Shown one piece after another: positions 49,978 to 58,366 of a stretch of DNA of 64,000 nt. Origin of the DNA: Sva-07 sp942492715. Lineage in GTDB: Bacteria > Actinomycetota > Acidimicrobiia > Acidimicrobiales > Ilumatobacteraceae. Below the pieces are notes generated by a model. It was not told where the DNA came from. It did not search any database and saw only the letters and a program-made list of their open reading frames with translations. Made by a program: the position numbers and the translations under genes. Within the stretch, counting starts at the first letter, position 1, and the number at the start of each line of letters is the position of its first letter. The DNA lies in assembly GCA_942492715.1 (NCBI GenBank), contig CALOFW010000011.1, positions 46,240 through 110,239 of the forward strand. The letters run 5' to 3'.

Positions 49978-50924
49978 CCCGATTCGACGATGCATTCGCA
50001 CCGATCGCCGTGGCGACGCGCAGCGGATTCGACGAATCGCTCCATCACGGCGCCGGTGTCGCCGTCGGCACGGACGGAGCGATCGTGGCTGCGGTGGGTG
50101 ATCCTTCGCTCGTCGTGTACCCCCGGTCGTGCCTCAAGCCGATGCAGGCCGACGCGATGATCGCGCTCGGTCTCGAATTGCCCGACGAGCTCCTCGCGGT
50201 GGCCTGTGCCAGCCACGACGGCGCACCCATGCACCTCGAGGCCGTCGCAGCGATCCTGTCGACCGTCGGCCTCGGCGAGGCCGACCTGCAGAACACGCCC
50301 GCCCGGCCGCTCCACGCCCCGTGCTCGGTGGACGCGCCGTCGTCGTTGCGGCAGAACTGCTCCGGCAAGCATGCGGCGATGCTGGCGACGTGTGTCGTGC
50401 GAGGCTGGCCGACGGTGTCGTACCTCGACCGCGACCACCCACTCCAAGTGGCGATCACCGCGCATCTGGAGGACCTCGGTTGCACGGTCCACCACGTCGG
50501 CGTCGACGGGTGCGGCGCGCCGACCCACGCGCTGGCCCTCGACGACCTCGCCCGGGTGTTCGGCACCCTCGCGTCGGGCGACGCCGCGGTGGCCCGGGCG
50601 ATGCGGGCCAACCCGGACATGGTCGGAGGTTCGGAGCGCGATGTCTCGCTGTGGATGGGAGCGGTGTCCGGCCTGATGGCCAAGGAGGGCGCGGCCGGGG
50701 TGATGGCGGTGGGTCTGGGCGACGGCCGAGGGGCGGCGTTCAAGATCGCCGACGGGTCGGACCTCGCACGCCGCGCGGTGACGCCCGAGGCGTTGCGGAA
50801 CCTGGGTGTCGATGTCGACGGCGCCGGCGCGGACACCCGTGACCGGGTGGCGGTGCCGATGCTCGGCCACGGCGAGCCGGTGGGTCGGATCGATGCACTG
50901 CGGTGGACGTCGTGCAGTTCCTGA
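49974..50924 (+). CDS. L-asparaginase II-type protein
   Basis: A 316-residue protein of the plant-thermolabile/Rhizobium-type asparaginase II family. FAPIAVATRSGFDESLHHGAGVAV, YPRSCLKPMQADAMI (with the SxxK pair), VACASHDGAPMHLEAV and NCSGKHAAMLATC are family motifs, the serine, lysine and cysteine clusters being the probable catalytic and zinc sites. It hydrolyses asparagine to aspartate and ammonia. Translation is coupled to the transporter by ATGA and to the MBL gene by a 22-bp overlap. Confidence 0.88.
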   Translation: MTRFDDAFAPIAVATRSGFDESLHHGAGVAVGTDGAIVAAVGDPSLVVYPRSCLKPMQADAMIALGLELPDELLAVACASHDGAPMHLEAVAAILSTVGLGEADLQNTPARPLHAPCSVDAPSSLRQNCSGKHAAMLATCVVRGWPTVSYLDRDHPLQVAITAHLEDLGCTVHHVGVDGCGAPTHALALDDLARVFGTLASGDAAVARAMRANPDMVGGSERDVSLWMGAVSGLMAKEGAAGVMAVGLGDGRGAAFKIADGSDLARRAVTPEALRNLGVDVDGAGADTRDRVAVPMLGHGEPVGRIDALRWTSCSS

Positions 50925-51901
50925 CGCTCGATCGCGACTCGTTCACCTACGGCGCGTCGCAGCCGGTGGCCCCGCTGGTGCGTCGCGTGATCGCCGAGAA
51001 CCCGTCGAAGTTCACCTACCACGGCACGGGCACCTACATCGTCGGTGGCGACGAGCACGGGCGCGGCGACGTGGTGGTCATCGACCCGGGGCCGAAGCTC
51101 GACAGCCATCGCGACGCGCTGGCAGCAGCGCTGGAGGGCTGCACCGTGCGGGCGATCCTGGTCACGCACTGTCACGCGGACCACTCCCCGCTGGCGGCCT
51201 GGCTGTCGGCCGAGTCGGAGGCGCCGACGGTCGCGTTCGGTCCGCACGGTGACGACGAGTGGGACATCGGCGAGGATCCCGTCGTCGACGGGGCCGAGGA
51301 GGACTCGGCGTCGGTCGATGATCCGACGGCCGAGCCCGTCGTCGAGGAGTCGACCGACCGCGACTTCGTGCCCGACGTGGTGGCGGTCACCAGCGACGTG
51401 GTGGCTGCAGCCGACGGGTGGGTGATCACCGGGCTGCACACGCCGGGACACACGTCGAACCACCTGTGTTTCGCGCTCGACGACGGTGCGCATCGCACGC
51501 TGTTCACCGGTGACCACGTGATGGGATGGAGCACGACGGTGGTCTCGCCGCCCGACGGCGACATGGCCGCCTACCTCGACTCGTTGCGTGTGGTGGCCGG
51601 CCGGCACGACGACCTTGCGATCCCGACGCACGGCCCGCCGATCCCTGATCCGTCCGCGTTCGTCGACGAGCTGATCGCACACCGCCTCGAGCGCGAACGT
51701 CAGGTGCTCGAGGCCGTTCGGAGCGGCCTCACCACGATTCCCGAGATGGTCGAGGTGCTGTACGCCACCGTGCGCAAGGAACTCCACAAGCCGGCGCGCC
51801 GCAGCGTGCTCGCACATCTCGTCAAGCTCGTCGACGACGGCACGGTCGTGGTCGACGGCGCGTCCCGCCCCCGCCTCGACGCCACCTACCATTCCCACTG
51901 A
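50903..51901 (+). CDS. Metallo-beta-lactamase fold hydrolase
   Basis: A 332-residue MBL-fold protein. The metal motif is VTHCHADHSPLAAWL (HxHxDH), later His in GLHTPGHTSNHLCF and Asp in LFTGDHVMG complete the site. The C-terminal VLYATVRKELHKPARRSVLAHLVKLVDDGTV segment is typical of the LACTB2-like/RNase group with a winged-helix-like end. An acidic insertion (DPVVDGAEEDSASVDDP) interrupts the domain. Substrate not known. GTG 50903 is uncertain; GTG 50912 is also possible. It overlaps the asparaginase gene. Confidence 0.83.
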   Translation: MDVVQFLTLDRDSFTYGASQPVAPLVRRVIAENPSKFTYHGTGTYIVGGDEHGRGDVVVIDPGPKLDSHRDALAAALEGCTVRAILVTHCHADHSPLAAWLSAESEAPTVAFGPHGDDEWDIGEDPVVDGAEEDSASVDDPTAEPVVEESTDRDFVPDVVAVTSDVVAAADGWVITGLHTPGHTSNHLCFALDDGAHRTLFTGDHVMGWSTTVVSPPDGDMAAYLDSLRVVAGRHDDLAIPTHGPPIPDPSAFVDELIAHRLERERQVLEAVRSGLTTIPEMVEVLYATVRKELHKPARRSVLAHLVKLVDDGTVVVDGASRPRLDATYHSH

Positions 51902-51991
51902 CCACCCCACTGACGATCACCTCAGGGGTCGGACCTGCCATGTGCTCGCCCGCGACTGGCGGTGGGTTCGCGCCCGCGGGAACATGGCCGG

Positions 51992-53122
51992 GTGAATCGA
52001 CGTCTCGCCGTGCTCCTGCTCGCCGTTCTCGCCGTCGCCGCCGCGTGCAGCTCGGATGACGGCGGCGCCGTCTCGACGGCGACGACCACCGCAACCGCCG
52101 TCGAGACGGCCGATGTCACGCCGACCACGGAAGCGCCCGCCGCCGCCGCCACCGTGGGCGAGTGGACGTCGATCCCCGGCGGTGACGACTGTCGGTGCTC
52201 AGACGGCAGCCCCTTCGAGATCTGGGAGCGACCCGCGGACCCCACGAAGGTGATGCTCTACTTCGAAGGAGGCGGTGCCTGTTTCAGCGCCGCGACGTGC
52301 GTGCCCTTCATCCCGACGTACACCCGCAATCTCGAACTCGGTGTGGCCCCCGATCGAGGCGGCGTGTTCGACGAGACCAACCCGGAGAACCCGATCGCCG
52401 ACTACTCGATCGTGTACGTGCCCTACTGCACCGGTGACGTGCATCTCGGCGACAGCGTCACCGAGTACTCCGACACGGTGACGGTCGACCACAACGGCTT
52501 CCCCAACGCCGACAAGGGGCTCCAGACCGTGCTCGCCAACTACCCCGATGTCGAGCAACTGCTGGTGGCGGGCTCCAGCGGCGGTTCGATCGCGACGCCG
52601 ACCTTTGCCGGGCTCGCCGCCGACGAACTTCCCGACACCGAGATCGTCACCTTCGGCGACAGCTCGGCCGCCTACCCGGACGTTCCCGCATTGAATGCTG
52701 AGATCGGCGGCGCGTGGGGCGTGCTCGAGAACATTCCGGACTGGCCGGTCAACGATGGCCTCACGGCCGAGGAGTGGAGCTTCCCGGGCCTGTACGTCCA
52801 GGCGGGCTCGGAGCATCCCGACATCACCTTCGGCCGTTTCGACTACGCCTACGACGGCGTCCAGGCGATCTTCGCCGGGCTGGCCGGCATCGCCGCGGAC
52901 GACCTGCTCGGCTTCATCGAGCAGACCGAGTCCGACATCGAGGCCGACGGTGTGCCGATCGCCTCGTACATCGCGCCGGGCACGTCCCACACGATTCTGG
53001 GCAGCGACGGGTTCTACGACATGGAGGTCGAGGGTGTACGCCTCGTCGACTTCCTGGCCGCACTGGTCGCAGGTGACGTGCCCGCCGACGTGCGGTGCGT
53101 CGACTGCCAACGACCCGCCTGA
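51992..53122 (+). CDS. Secreted pectinacetylesterase-like (Notum family) lipoprotein
   Basis: A 376-residue lipoprotein (lipobox AVAAAC) with a Thr/Ala-rich linker and a PAE-type hydrolase domain. CSDGSPFEIWERPADPTKVMLYFEGGGACFSAATC is the oxyanion part, IVYVPYCTGDVHLGDS follows, and the nucleophile elbow is LLVAGSSGGSIAT. The His is probably in APGTSHTIL. Related enzymes remove acetyl or other acyl groups from polysaccharides or proteins. In this organism, a cell-surface esterase acting on algal or envelope polymers is plausible. Single gene. Confidence 0.8.
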   Translation: MNRRLAVLLLAVLAVAAACSSDDGGAVSTATTTATAVETADVTPTTEAPAAAATVGEWTSIPGGDDCRCSDGSPFEIWERPADPTKVMLYFEGGGACFSAATCVPFIPTYTRNLELGVAPDRGGVFDETNPENPIADYSIVYVPYCTGDVHLGDSVTEYSDTVTVDHNGFPNADKGLQTVLANYPDVEQLLVAGSSGGSIATPTFAGLAADELPDTEIVTFGDSSAAYPDVPALNAEIGGAWGVLENIPDWPVNDGLTAEEWSFPGLYVQAGSEHPDITFGRFDYAYDGVQAIFAGLAGIAADDLLGFIEQTESDIEADGVPIASYIAPGTSHTILGSDGFYDMEVEGVRLVDFLAALVAGDVPADVRCVDCQRPA

Positions 53123-53143
53123 TCACATCGGGGGTCGACGCCG

Positions 53144-55558
53144 TCAGATGCCGTCGGCGGCAGCGGCGCCCGCAGCGTCCTCTTCGGTCGGGGCGGTCGC
53201 CGCGGCCCGGAGCCGGGCGAACACGTCGGGCGGTTCGCGCCACGGATCGGCGAGCGTGCCGGCGCGTGCGTCACGGATCGTCGACCACACACGTTCGGGC
53301 GTGCACGGCAGGTCGATGTGGCGCACCCCGAGGTGGGCGACGGCGTCGATGACAGCGTTCTGCACCGCAGGGGTCGACCCGATGGTGGCCGCCTCGCCGA
53401 TGCCCTTCGCCCCCAGCGGGTTGAGCGGCGTGGGCGTCTCGGTCGAGAGCGTCTCGAACGACGGCAGCTCGGCAGCGGTCGCGATGCCGTAGTCGGCCAG
53501 GTTCGACGTGACCGGGTTGCCGTCGCTGTCGAAGCTGACCTCCTCGAACAGCGCCTGGCCCACGCCGGCCGCGATGCCACCGTGCTGTTGGCCCTCCACG
53601 AGCAGCGGTGCGAGCACCGTGCCGCAGTCGTCGACGGCCACGTGGCGCAGGAGCCGCACCTTGCCGGTGTCGGCGTCGACCTCGACCACGGAGATGTGGG
53701 CGCCGAACGGGAAGGTGGCGCCGTCCTGGTGGAAGTCGAACTCGCCGTCGAGTTGCTCGCCGACGTCGGCTGCACGTGCGGCGAGGTCGCCCCACGTGAG
53801 CGCCTGGGCGGGTACGCCCGCGACACCGATCGTTCCCGCTGCGGTGTCGACGACGATGTCGGCTGCATCGGCCTCGAGCAACCGGGCGGCCAGCTGCTTG
53901 GCCTTGGAGACCATCGCCTCGGTCGCGCCGCGCACGGCCGAGCCGCCGAGCTGCAGCGATCGTGACCCGCCGGTGCCCCCGCCGGTGCGCACCCGGTCGG
54001 TGTCGCCGTCGACGAGGGTGATCCGCTCCACCGCGATCCCGGTCTGGTCGGCGACGAGCATGGCGTATGCGGTCTGGTGTCCCTGCCCGTGCGACTGGGT
54101 GCCGGCGTAGATCGTGGCCGAGCCGTCGTCGTGGACCTCGATCGCGCCGAACTCGTCGGCGCCGCCGCCGGCGGTGATCTCGACGTAGGCCGCCACACCG
54201 ATCCCGAGCAGCCGATGGTCGCCGTTCGCTCGGCGCTCGACCTGTTCGGCCCGGAGTTCGGCGTAGCCGGCCGCCTCCGCGGCCCGTTCGAGTGGGAGCA
54301 GGTACCGGCCCGAGTCGTACGTGTTGCCGGTGAGCGTGCGGAACGGGAAGACGTCGTCGCCGAGGAAGTTGCGTCGCCGGATCTCGATCGGATCGATGCC
54401 CAGCTCGAGCGCCGCCTGGTCGACGAGCCGTTCGAGCAGTGCGGTCGCTTCCGGCCGGCCGGCGCCGCGGTAGGCGCCCATCGGCGTCGTGTTGGTGACG
54501 GCCACGGCGACGTCGAACTCGATGGTCGGGAAGGCGTAGGTGCCCTGGGCCATCCGTCGGGTGCCGCCCGGCAGGAACGCGCCGACCGACGGGTACGCGC
54601 CGGCGTCGCCGATCAGGCGCACCTTCAATCCGGTGAAGTCGCCGTCGGCGGTGCAGCCGAGCTCGGCGTACTGGATCTGGCCGCGGCTGTGGGGGAGCGC
54701 CTTCATGTCGTCGCTGCGCGGGGGCACCCACACCACGGGCCGGCCGGTGCGTCGCGCGGCAGCGGCCACCACCGAGTACTCGGCGTGGATGCCGGCCTTG
54801 CCTCCGAATCCGCCGCCGACCTGCGGCGTGATCACGCGGATGTCGGCCGGGTCCATCCCGAGTGCGCCTGCGAGTTGACCGTGCAGCCCGTGCGGCATCT
54901 GGGTCGATGCCCAGAAGGTGAGCCGTCCGTCGGAGCCCACCTCCGCCGCGCAGCAGTCGGGCTCCATCGGCACCACGGCCATGCGCTGGTTGACGTAGCG
55001 CCCGCGCACCACGACGTCGGCGATCGACAGGTCGGTTCGCGGTTTGTCGAGGATCACCGTGGCCTCGTTCGAGCCGTGCTCGGCGAAGATCGGCTCCGCT
55101 CCGATTGCGAGCGCGCCCTCGGCGTCGATGTGTGCAGGCAGTTCGGTGATGTCGGCCCACACCATCTCGGCGGCATCCTCGCCCTGCTCGAAGGTCTCGG
55201 CGAGCACCACGGCGATCGGCTCGCCGACGAATCGCACCTTGCCGTCGGCCAGTGGCGGGCGACGGAAGTCCTCATGGACGACGGCGAACCCGTGATGCGG
55301 CGCGACACCGAGTGTGTCGGCCGTGAGGATCTCCACGACGCCCGGCATCCCCGCAGCGTCCTCGACGTGGATCGTGCCGATCGAGCCGTGAGCCACGTCG
55401 GAGCGCACGAAGACGGCGTGCAACCGATCGGGGAGATCGAGATCGGCGAGGTACGTGCGGCTGCCGGTGAGCAGACCTGGGTCCTCGGTTCGCAGCACGC
55501 GAGTGCCGAGGATCGAGCCCGGCCGATCGATCGGTGGTGTCGGCGAGGGATCGATCAT
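53144..55558 (-). CDS. Xanthine dehydrogenase/CO dehydrogenase-type molybdenum subunit (CoxL form II-like)
   Basis: An 804-residue large subunit of the molybdenum hydroxylase family. TRVLRTEDPGLLTGSRTYLADLDLPDRLHAVFVRS is the typical start; the molybdopterin-binding QVGGGFGGKAGIHAEY and the active-site loop GAYRGAGRPEA identify a form II type (form I CoxL has AYxCSFR). The final Glu motif is GAKGIGEAATIGSTPAV. Form II proteins hydroxylate various aldehydes or heterocycles and rarely oxidise CO. No medium (FAD) or small (2Fe-2S) subunit gene lies adjacent, so partners must be elsewhere. Confidence 0.9.
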   Translation of the reverse strand: MIDPSPTPPIDRPGSILGTRVLRTEDPGLLTGSRTYLADLDLPDRLHAVFVRSDVAHGSIGTIHVEDAAGMPGVVEILTADTLGVAPHHGFAVVHEDFRRPPLADGKVRFVGEPIAVVLAETFEQGEDAAEMVWADITELPAHIDAEGALAIGAEPIFAEHGSNEATVILDKPRTDLSIADVVVRGRYVNQRMAVVPMEPDCCAAEVGSDGRLTFWASTQMPHGLHGQLAGALGMDPADIRVITPQVGGGFGGKAGIHAEYSVVAAAARRTGRPVVWVPPRSDDMKALPHSRGQIQYAELGCTADGDFTGLKVRLIGDAGAYPSVGAFLPGGTRRMAQGTYAFPTIEFDVAVAVTNTTPMGAYRGAGRPEATALLERLVDQAALELGIDPIEIRRRNFLGDDVFPFRTLTGNTYDSGRYLLPLERAAEAAGYAELRAEQVERRANGDHRLLGIGVAAYVEITAGGGADEFGAIEVHDDGSATIYAGTQSHGQGHQTAYAMLVADQTGIAVERITLVDGDTDRVRTGGGTGGSRSLQLGGSAVRGATEAMVSKAKQLAARLLEADAADIVVDTAAGTIGVAGVPAQALTWGDLAARAADVGEQLDGEFDFHQDGATFPFGAHISVVEVDADTGKVRLLRHVAVDDCGTVLAPLLVEGQQHGGIAAGVGQALFEEVSFDSDGNPVTSNLADYGIATAAELPSFETLSTETPTPLNPLGAKGIGEAATIGSTPAVQNAVIDAVAHLGVRHIDLPCTPERVWSTIRDARAGTLADPWREPPDVFARLRAAATAPTEEDAAGAAAADGI

Positions 55559-55621
55559 GTCGGCCGAACCTAGCTTCGATCGAGAGCGCGGGTCGGACCC
55601 CGTCGCGACCCGACCCGGCCC

Positions 55622-56669
55622 TCACCCGATAGTGGAGCCGCCGAGCGCTTCGATCACCGGCTGGGCCAACGCCCGGCCGTATCGATACGCCCCGCTCGAC
55701 CACACCGGGCAGTTGTCGGTGACGCCCTGGACGGCGTCGCCGCTGACCGGGCAGAAGTGGACCCCGTCGGGTGCCCGGACGACGTTGACCGGGAGTCCGT
55801 CGGAGTTGTAGCCGCCTTCGCACGGTTCCGACGACAGGCAGGGCAGGGTGATCGTGTAGCTGTCGTCGGCGAGCACCGCGGCGCCGGCATCGGCGTACCA
55901 CACGCCGTCGTGGCCAGCGGCCACCTCGCGGTAGAGATCGTTCATCCGTCCCACCGCCGCCGATGTGGGCCCCGACACCGGGGCTCCGGCGAAGACGACG
56001 TGGGTCCCGATCGGCGCAAACGTCGAGATCACCGTGGCGGCGTCGATGGCGTAGCGCTCGGTGATCGCCGGCCCGATCACCGGTACGCCACTCGCGTCCT
56101 GCATGCAGGGGGTGAAGCTGTTTCCGCTGAACTCGACCACGACGATGCCGGGCGCCATCGATGCGGCATCGGCGGCCATCGCGTCGAGCCAGTCGCAGAT
56201 CGCCGTACCGCCGAAGGTCCGGGTGTGCACGGCCACGTCGGGCCGGTCGGCGAACGACTCCACGAAGGACTCGCGGGACTCCCAGGCGAGCGAGTCGCCG
56301 TACAGTACGACGACGGGTCGGGTGAGCGGTCCGATCGTGTCGACGACCGCCGGGACGGGCGGTTCGGCGACCGAAACGGTGTCCGGTGCCGGCGGTGCGA
56401 CCACGGCGGTGTTCTCGCTCGCGGTCTCGGCCGGCGCCTGCCGCATGGCCGCGGCCTGCGCTCTGGCGTTCGTCGACGACGGTCGGGGTGGCCGTCGCGG
56501 TCGAGTTGGTCGGCGTGGCGACCGGTGGGATCCCGGCAGCAGGTCCCGCAGCGCCACGGCCGGCGGACGGATCGCCGCTCGCGAACAGCAGCCCGATCAT
56601 CAGCAGGGCGATCGTCGCGACGGAGGCCCAGCCTGCCAGGCGGCGACGGATGTCCTCGGGCGGATGCAC
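55622..56669 (-). pseudogene. Membrane-anchored SGNH hydrolase with an apparent frameshift
   Basis: The first frame (GTG 56669) encodes VHPPEDIRRRLAGWASVATIALLMIGLLFASG, a membrane anchor, and a Pro/Thr linker up to about 56470. The second frame continues with ENTAVVAPPAPDTV and an SGNH esterase domain: VVVLYGDSLAWESRESF (block I Ser), FGGTAICDWL (Gly), VVVEFSGNSFTPC (Asn), and the late PDGVHFCP (Asp/His). The shift is +1 and lies in the low-complexity linker near 56465-56480. If real, the esterase would be lost or made without its anchor; a sequencing error is equally possible. The role is probably surface polysaccharide or lipid deacylation. Confidence 0.7.
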
Positions 56670-56711
56670 CTGGACAGGGTCCGCCCATTCGGCGAACGTG
56701 ACAAACCCCGT

Positions 56712-56732
56712 GCGCACACATGAACTGTGCGC
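56712..56732. promoter_or_regulatory. Inverted repeat in the SGNH / Crp divergent region
   Basis: GCGCACA and TGTGCGC, 7 nt apart, lie in the 115-bp region between the divergent SGNH hydrolase and Crp/Fnr-type genes. It may be an operator for the regulator, though it differs from the classic TGTGA-N6-TCACA site. The neighbouring CCCCG/CGGGG ends recall family D at 37912. Confidence 0.4.
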
Positions 56733-56784
56733 TCGGCGACACAACCGGGGCGGGCTCGTCACCGAGCCAACTACGGTCACGGGC

Positions 56785-57486
56785 ATGAGCGACCGCTCGT
56801 CGTCACCGTCTTCGGCACCGGACTGGAGACAGCTCAGCTCGATGGCCGGGCTCGACGAGCGCGAGCTCCGCTCGGCCTGCCGTCGCCGCCGGTACTCGCG
56901 CAACGAGGTGATCTTCCACGAGGGTGATCCAGCGGGTGCGCTGCACCTGATCGACAGCGGGCACGTGACGATCCGCCTGACGACGCTGTTGGGCGACGTT
57001 GCGATCGTCGACGTGCTCCAGGACGGTGATTGCTTCGGCGAATGGGCGCTCGTGCACGGTGCCGGTGAACGGTCGGCGGCTGCGGTGGCGCTCAGCCGAG
57101 TCGAGACGCTGACGCTCGATCCCGGGAGTTTCGAACGCCTGAGCGAGGGACGACCGGAGACCAGCCGCTTCCTGATGTTGGTGTTGAGCGAACGTCTCCG
57201 CGCAACGAACCAGCAGTTGCTCGAGGCTCGCTACGCGTCGGCCGAGGAGCGGATCCACCGCTGCCTGTATCGGTTGGCCGGGCAGTTCGACGCGTTCGGC
57301 GGCGATCCGATTCCTCTCACGCAGTCCGACATCGCGTCGATGACCGGCACCACGAGATCGACGGCGAACCGACTGCTGCGGCAGGCTGAACGTCACGGGA
57401 TGATCACCACGGGCCGAGGCCGGATCCACGTCGTCGACGCCGAGGCGCTCCGCCGCCGAGCAGCCCCCGCAGCAGCGTTCTCGTGA
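56785..57486 (+). CDS. Crp/Fnr family transcriptional regulator
   Basis: A 233-residue regulator with an N-terminal cyclic-nucleotide-binding (CNB) fold (FHEGDPAGALHLIDSGHVTIRL, then the pocket segment DCFGEWALVHGAGERSAAAVA with the conserved Glu and Arg) and a C-terminal winged helix (LTQSDIASMTGTTRSTANRLLRQAERHGMITTGRGRIHV). No Fe-S cysteines as in Fnr, so it is closer to Crp. The ligand could be cAMP or cGMP. Its TGA lies in the left arm of the family B hairpin 57480-57522. Other CNB-domain proteins are encoded 3 kb downstream. Confidence 0.87.
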   Translation: MSDRSSSPSSAPDWRQLSSMAGLDERELRSACRRRRYSRNEVIFHEGDPAGALHLIDSGHVTIRLTTLLGDVAIVDVLQDGDCFGEWALVHGAGERSAAAVALSRVETLTLDPGSFERLSEGRPETSRFLMLVLSERLRATNQQLLEARYASAEERIHRCLYRLAGQFDAFGGDPIPLTQSDIASMTGTTRSTANRLLRQAERHGMITTGRGRIHVVDAEALRRRAAPAAAFS

Positions 57487-57522
57487 ACGAGAGCGCGGCC
57501 AGGACGCGCATGTGTTCACGAG
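57480..57522. terminator. Hairpin, palindrome family B copy 2
   Basis: CTCGTGAAC and GTTCACGAG form a perfect 9-bp stem with an inner GAGCGCG/CGCGC part. The left arm contains the TGA stop codon of the Crp/Fnr-type gene. It ends 19 bp before the agmatinase-like gene ATG, so it should end transcription between these genes. Confidence 0.65.
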
Positions 57523-57541
57523 TTGGCCAGACTGGCGCACG

Positions 57542-58366
57542 ATGACCGTCAAGTTGCTCGGCGTGCCCTACGACGCCCACTCGTCGTTCCTGCGCGGGCC
57601 GGCGCTCGCGCCCGCCGCGATCCGTGCCGCGCTCCACTGCGGTTCGGCCAACTGGTGCAACGAATCCGGCCTCGACCTCGACCCGTCGGTGACCGACGCG
57701 TGGATCGACCTGGGAGATCTCGAGTTGTCCGCAGAGCCGGGCGAGGCCGCCGACGTCCTGGCGACGGTCCGTGGGTCGGCGGCCGCGGCCATCGCCGACG
57801 GGTCCGGCCTGCTGTCGTTCGGCGGTGACCACATCGTGACGTGGCCGCTCGTCCAGGCGATCAGCGACCGCCACGAGGGCCTCACGATCGTCCACTTCGA
57901 TGCGCACCCCGACCTCTACGACCACCTCGACGGCGACCGGTTCTCGCACGCCTGCCCGTTCGCCCGGATCATGGAGGAGGGGCGCGCCGCCCGCCTGCTC
58001 CAGTTCGGGATTCGCACGATGAACCCCCACCAGCGCGCCCAGGCCGAGCGTTTCGGTGTCGAGGTCCACGAGTTCCGCGACTGGGACGGGGTGATCCCAC
58101 CGCTGGCCGGCCCGGTGTACGTGACGGTCGACCTGGACGCGCTCGATCCGGCGTTCGCGCCGGGCATCTCGCACCACGAGCCGGGCGGGATGTCGACTCG
58201 TCAGTTGCTCGATTCGCTCCGCCAGATCGGCGACAGCGGTGCCGCGGTGATCGGGGCCGACGTCGTGGAGCTCAACCCGACCCGCGACCTGAACGAGATG
58301 ACGGCGATGGTCGCCGCCAAGGTCGCCCGCGAACTGCTCGGGCTGCTGATCACGACGCAGCGCTGA
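57542..58366 (+). CDS. Agmatinase/arginase (ureohydrolase) family protein
   Basis: A 274-residue ureohydrolase. The dinuclear manganese motifs are all present: SFGGDHIVTWPL, IVHFDAHPDLYDH and VYVTVDLDALDPAFAPGISHHEPGGM. The short N-terminus and overall size fit the agmatinase/formimidoylglutamase group; the exact substrate (agmatine, guanidino compounds) is not clear. It starts with ATG at 57542. The gene end overlaps the convergent MFS gene by 17 bp. No polyamine genes are nearby. Confidence 0.87.
   Translation: MTVKLLGVPYDAHSSFLRGPALAPAAIRAALHCGSANWCNESGLDLDPSVTDAWIDLGDLELSAEPGEAADVLATVRGSAAAAIADGSGLLSFGGDHIVTWPLVQAISDRHEGLTIVHFDAHPDLYDHLDGDRFSHACPFARIMEEGRAARLLQFGIRTMNPHQRAQAERFGVEVHEFRDWDGVIPPLAGPVYVTVDLDALDPAFAPGISHHEPGGMSTRQLLDSLRQIGDSGAAVIGADVVELNPTRDLNEMTAMVAAKVARELLGLLITTQR

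Noticed and set aside
55590..55612. GGGTCGGACCCC-like sequence near 55590
   Set aside because: It resembles the core of palindrome family A but lacks the ATGAGACG arms, so it is not counted as a copy.
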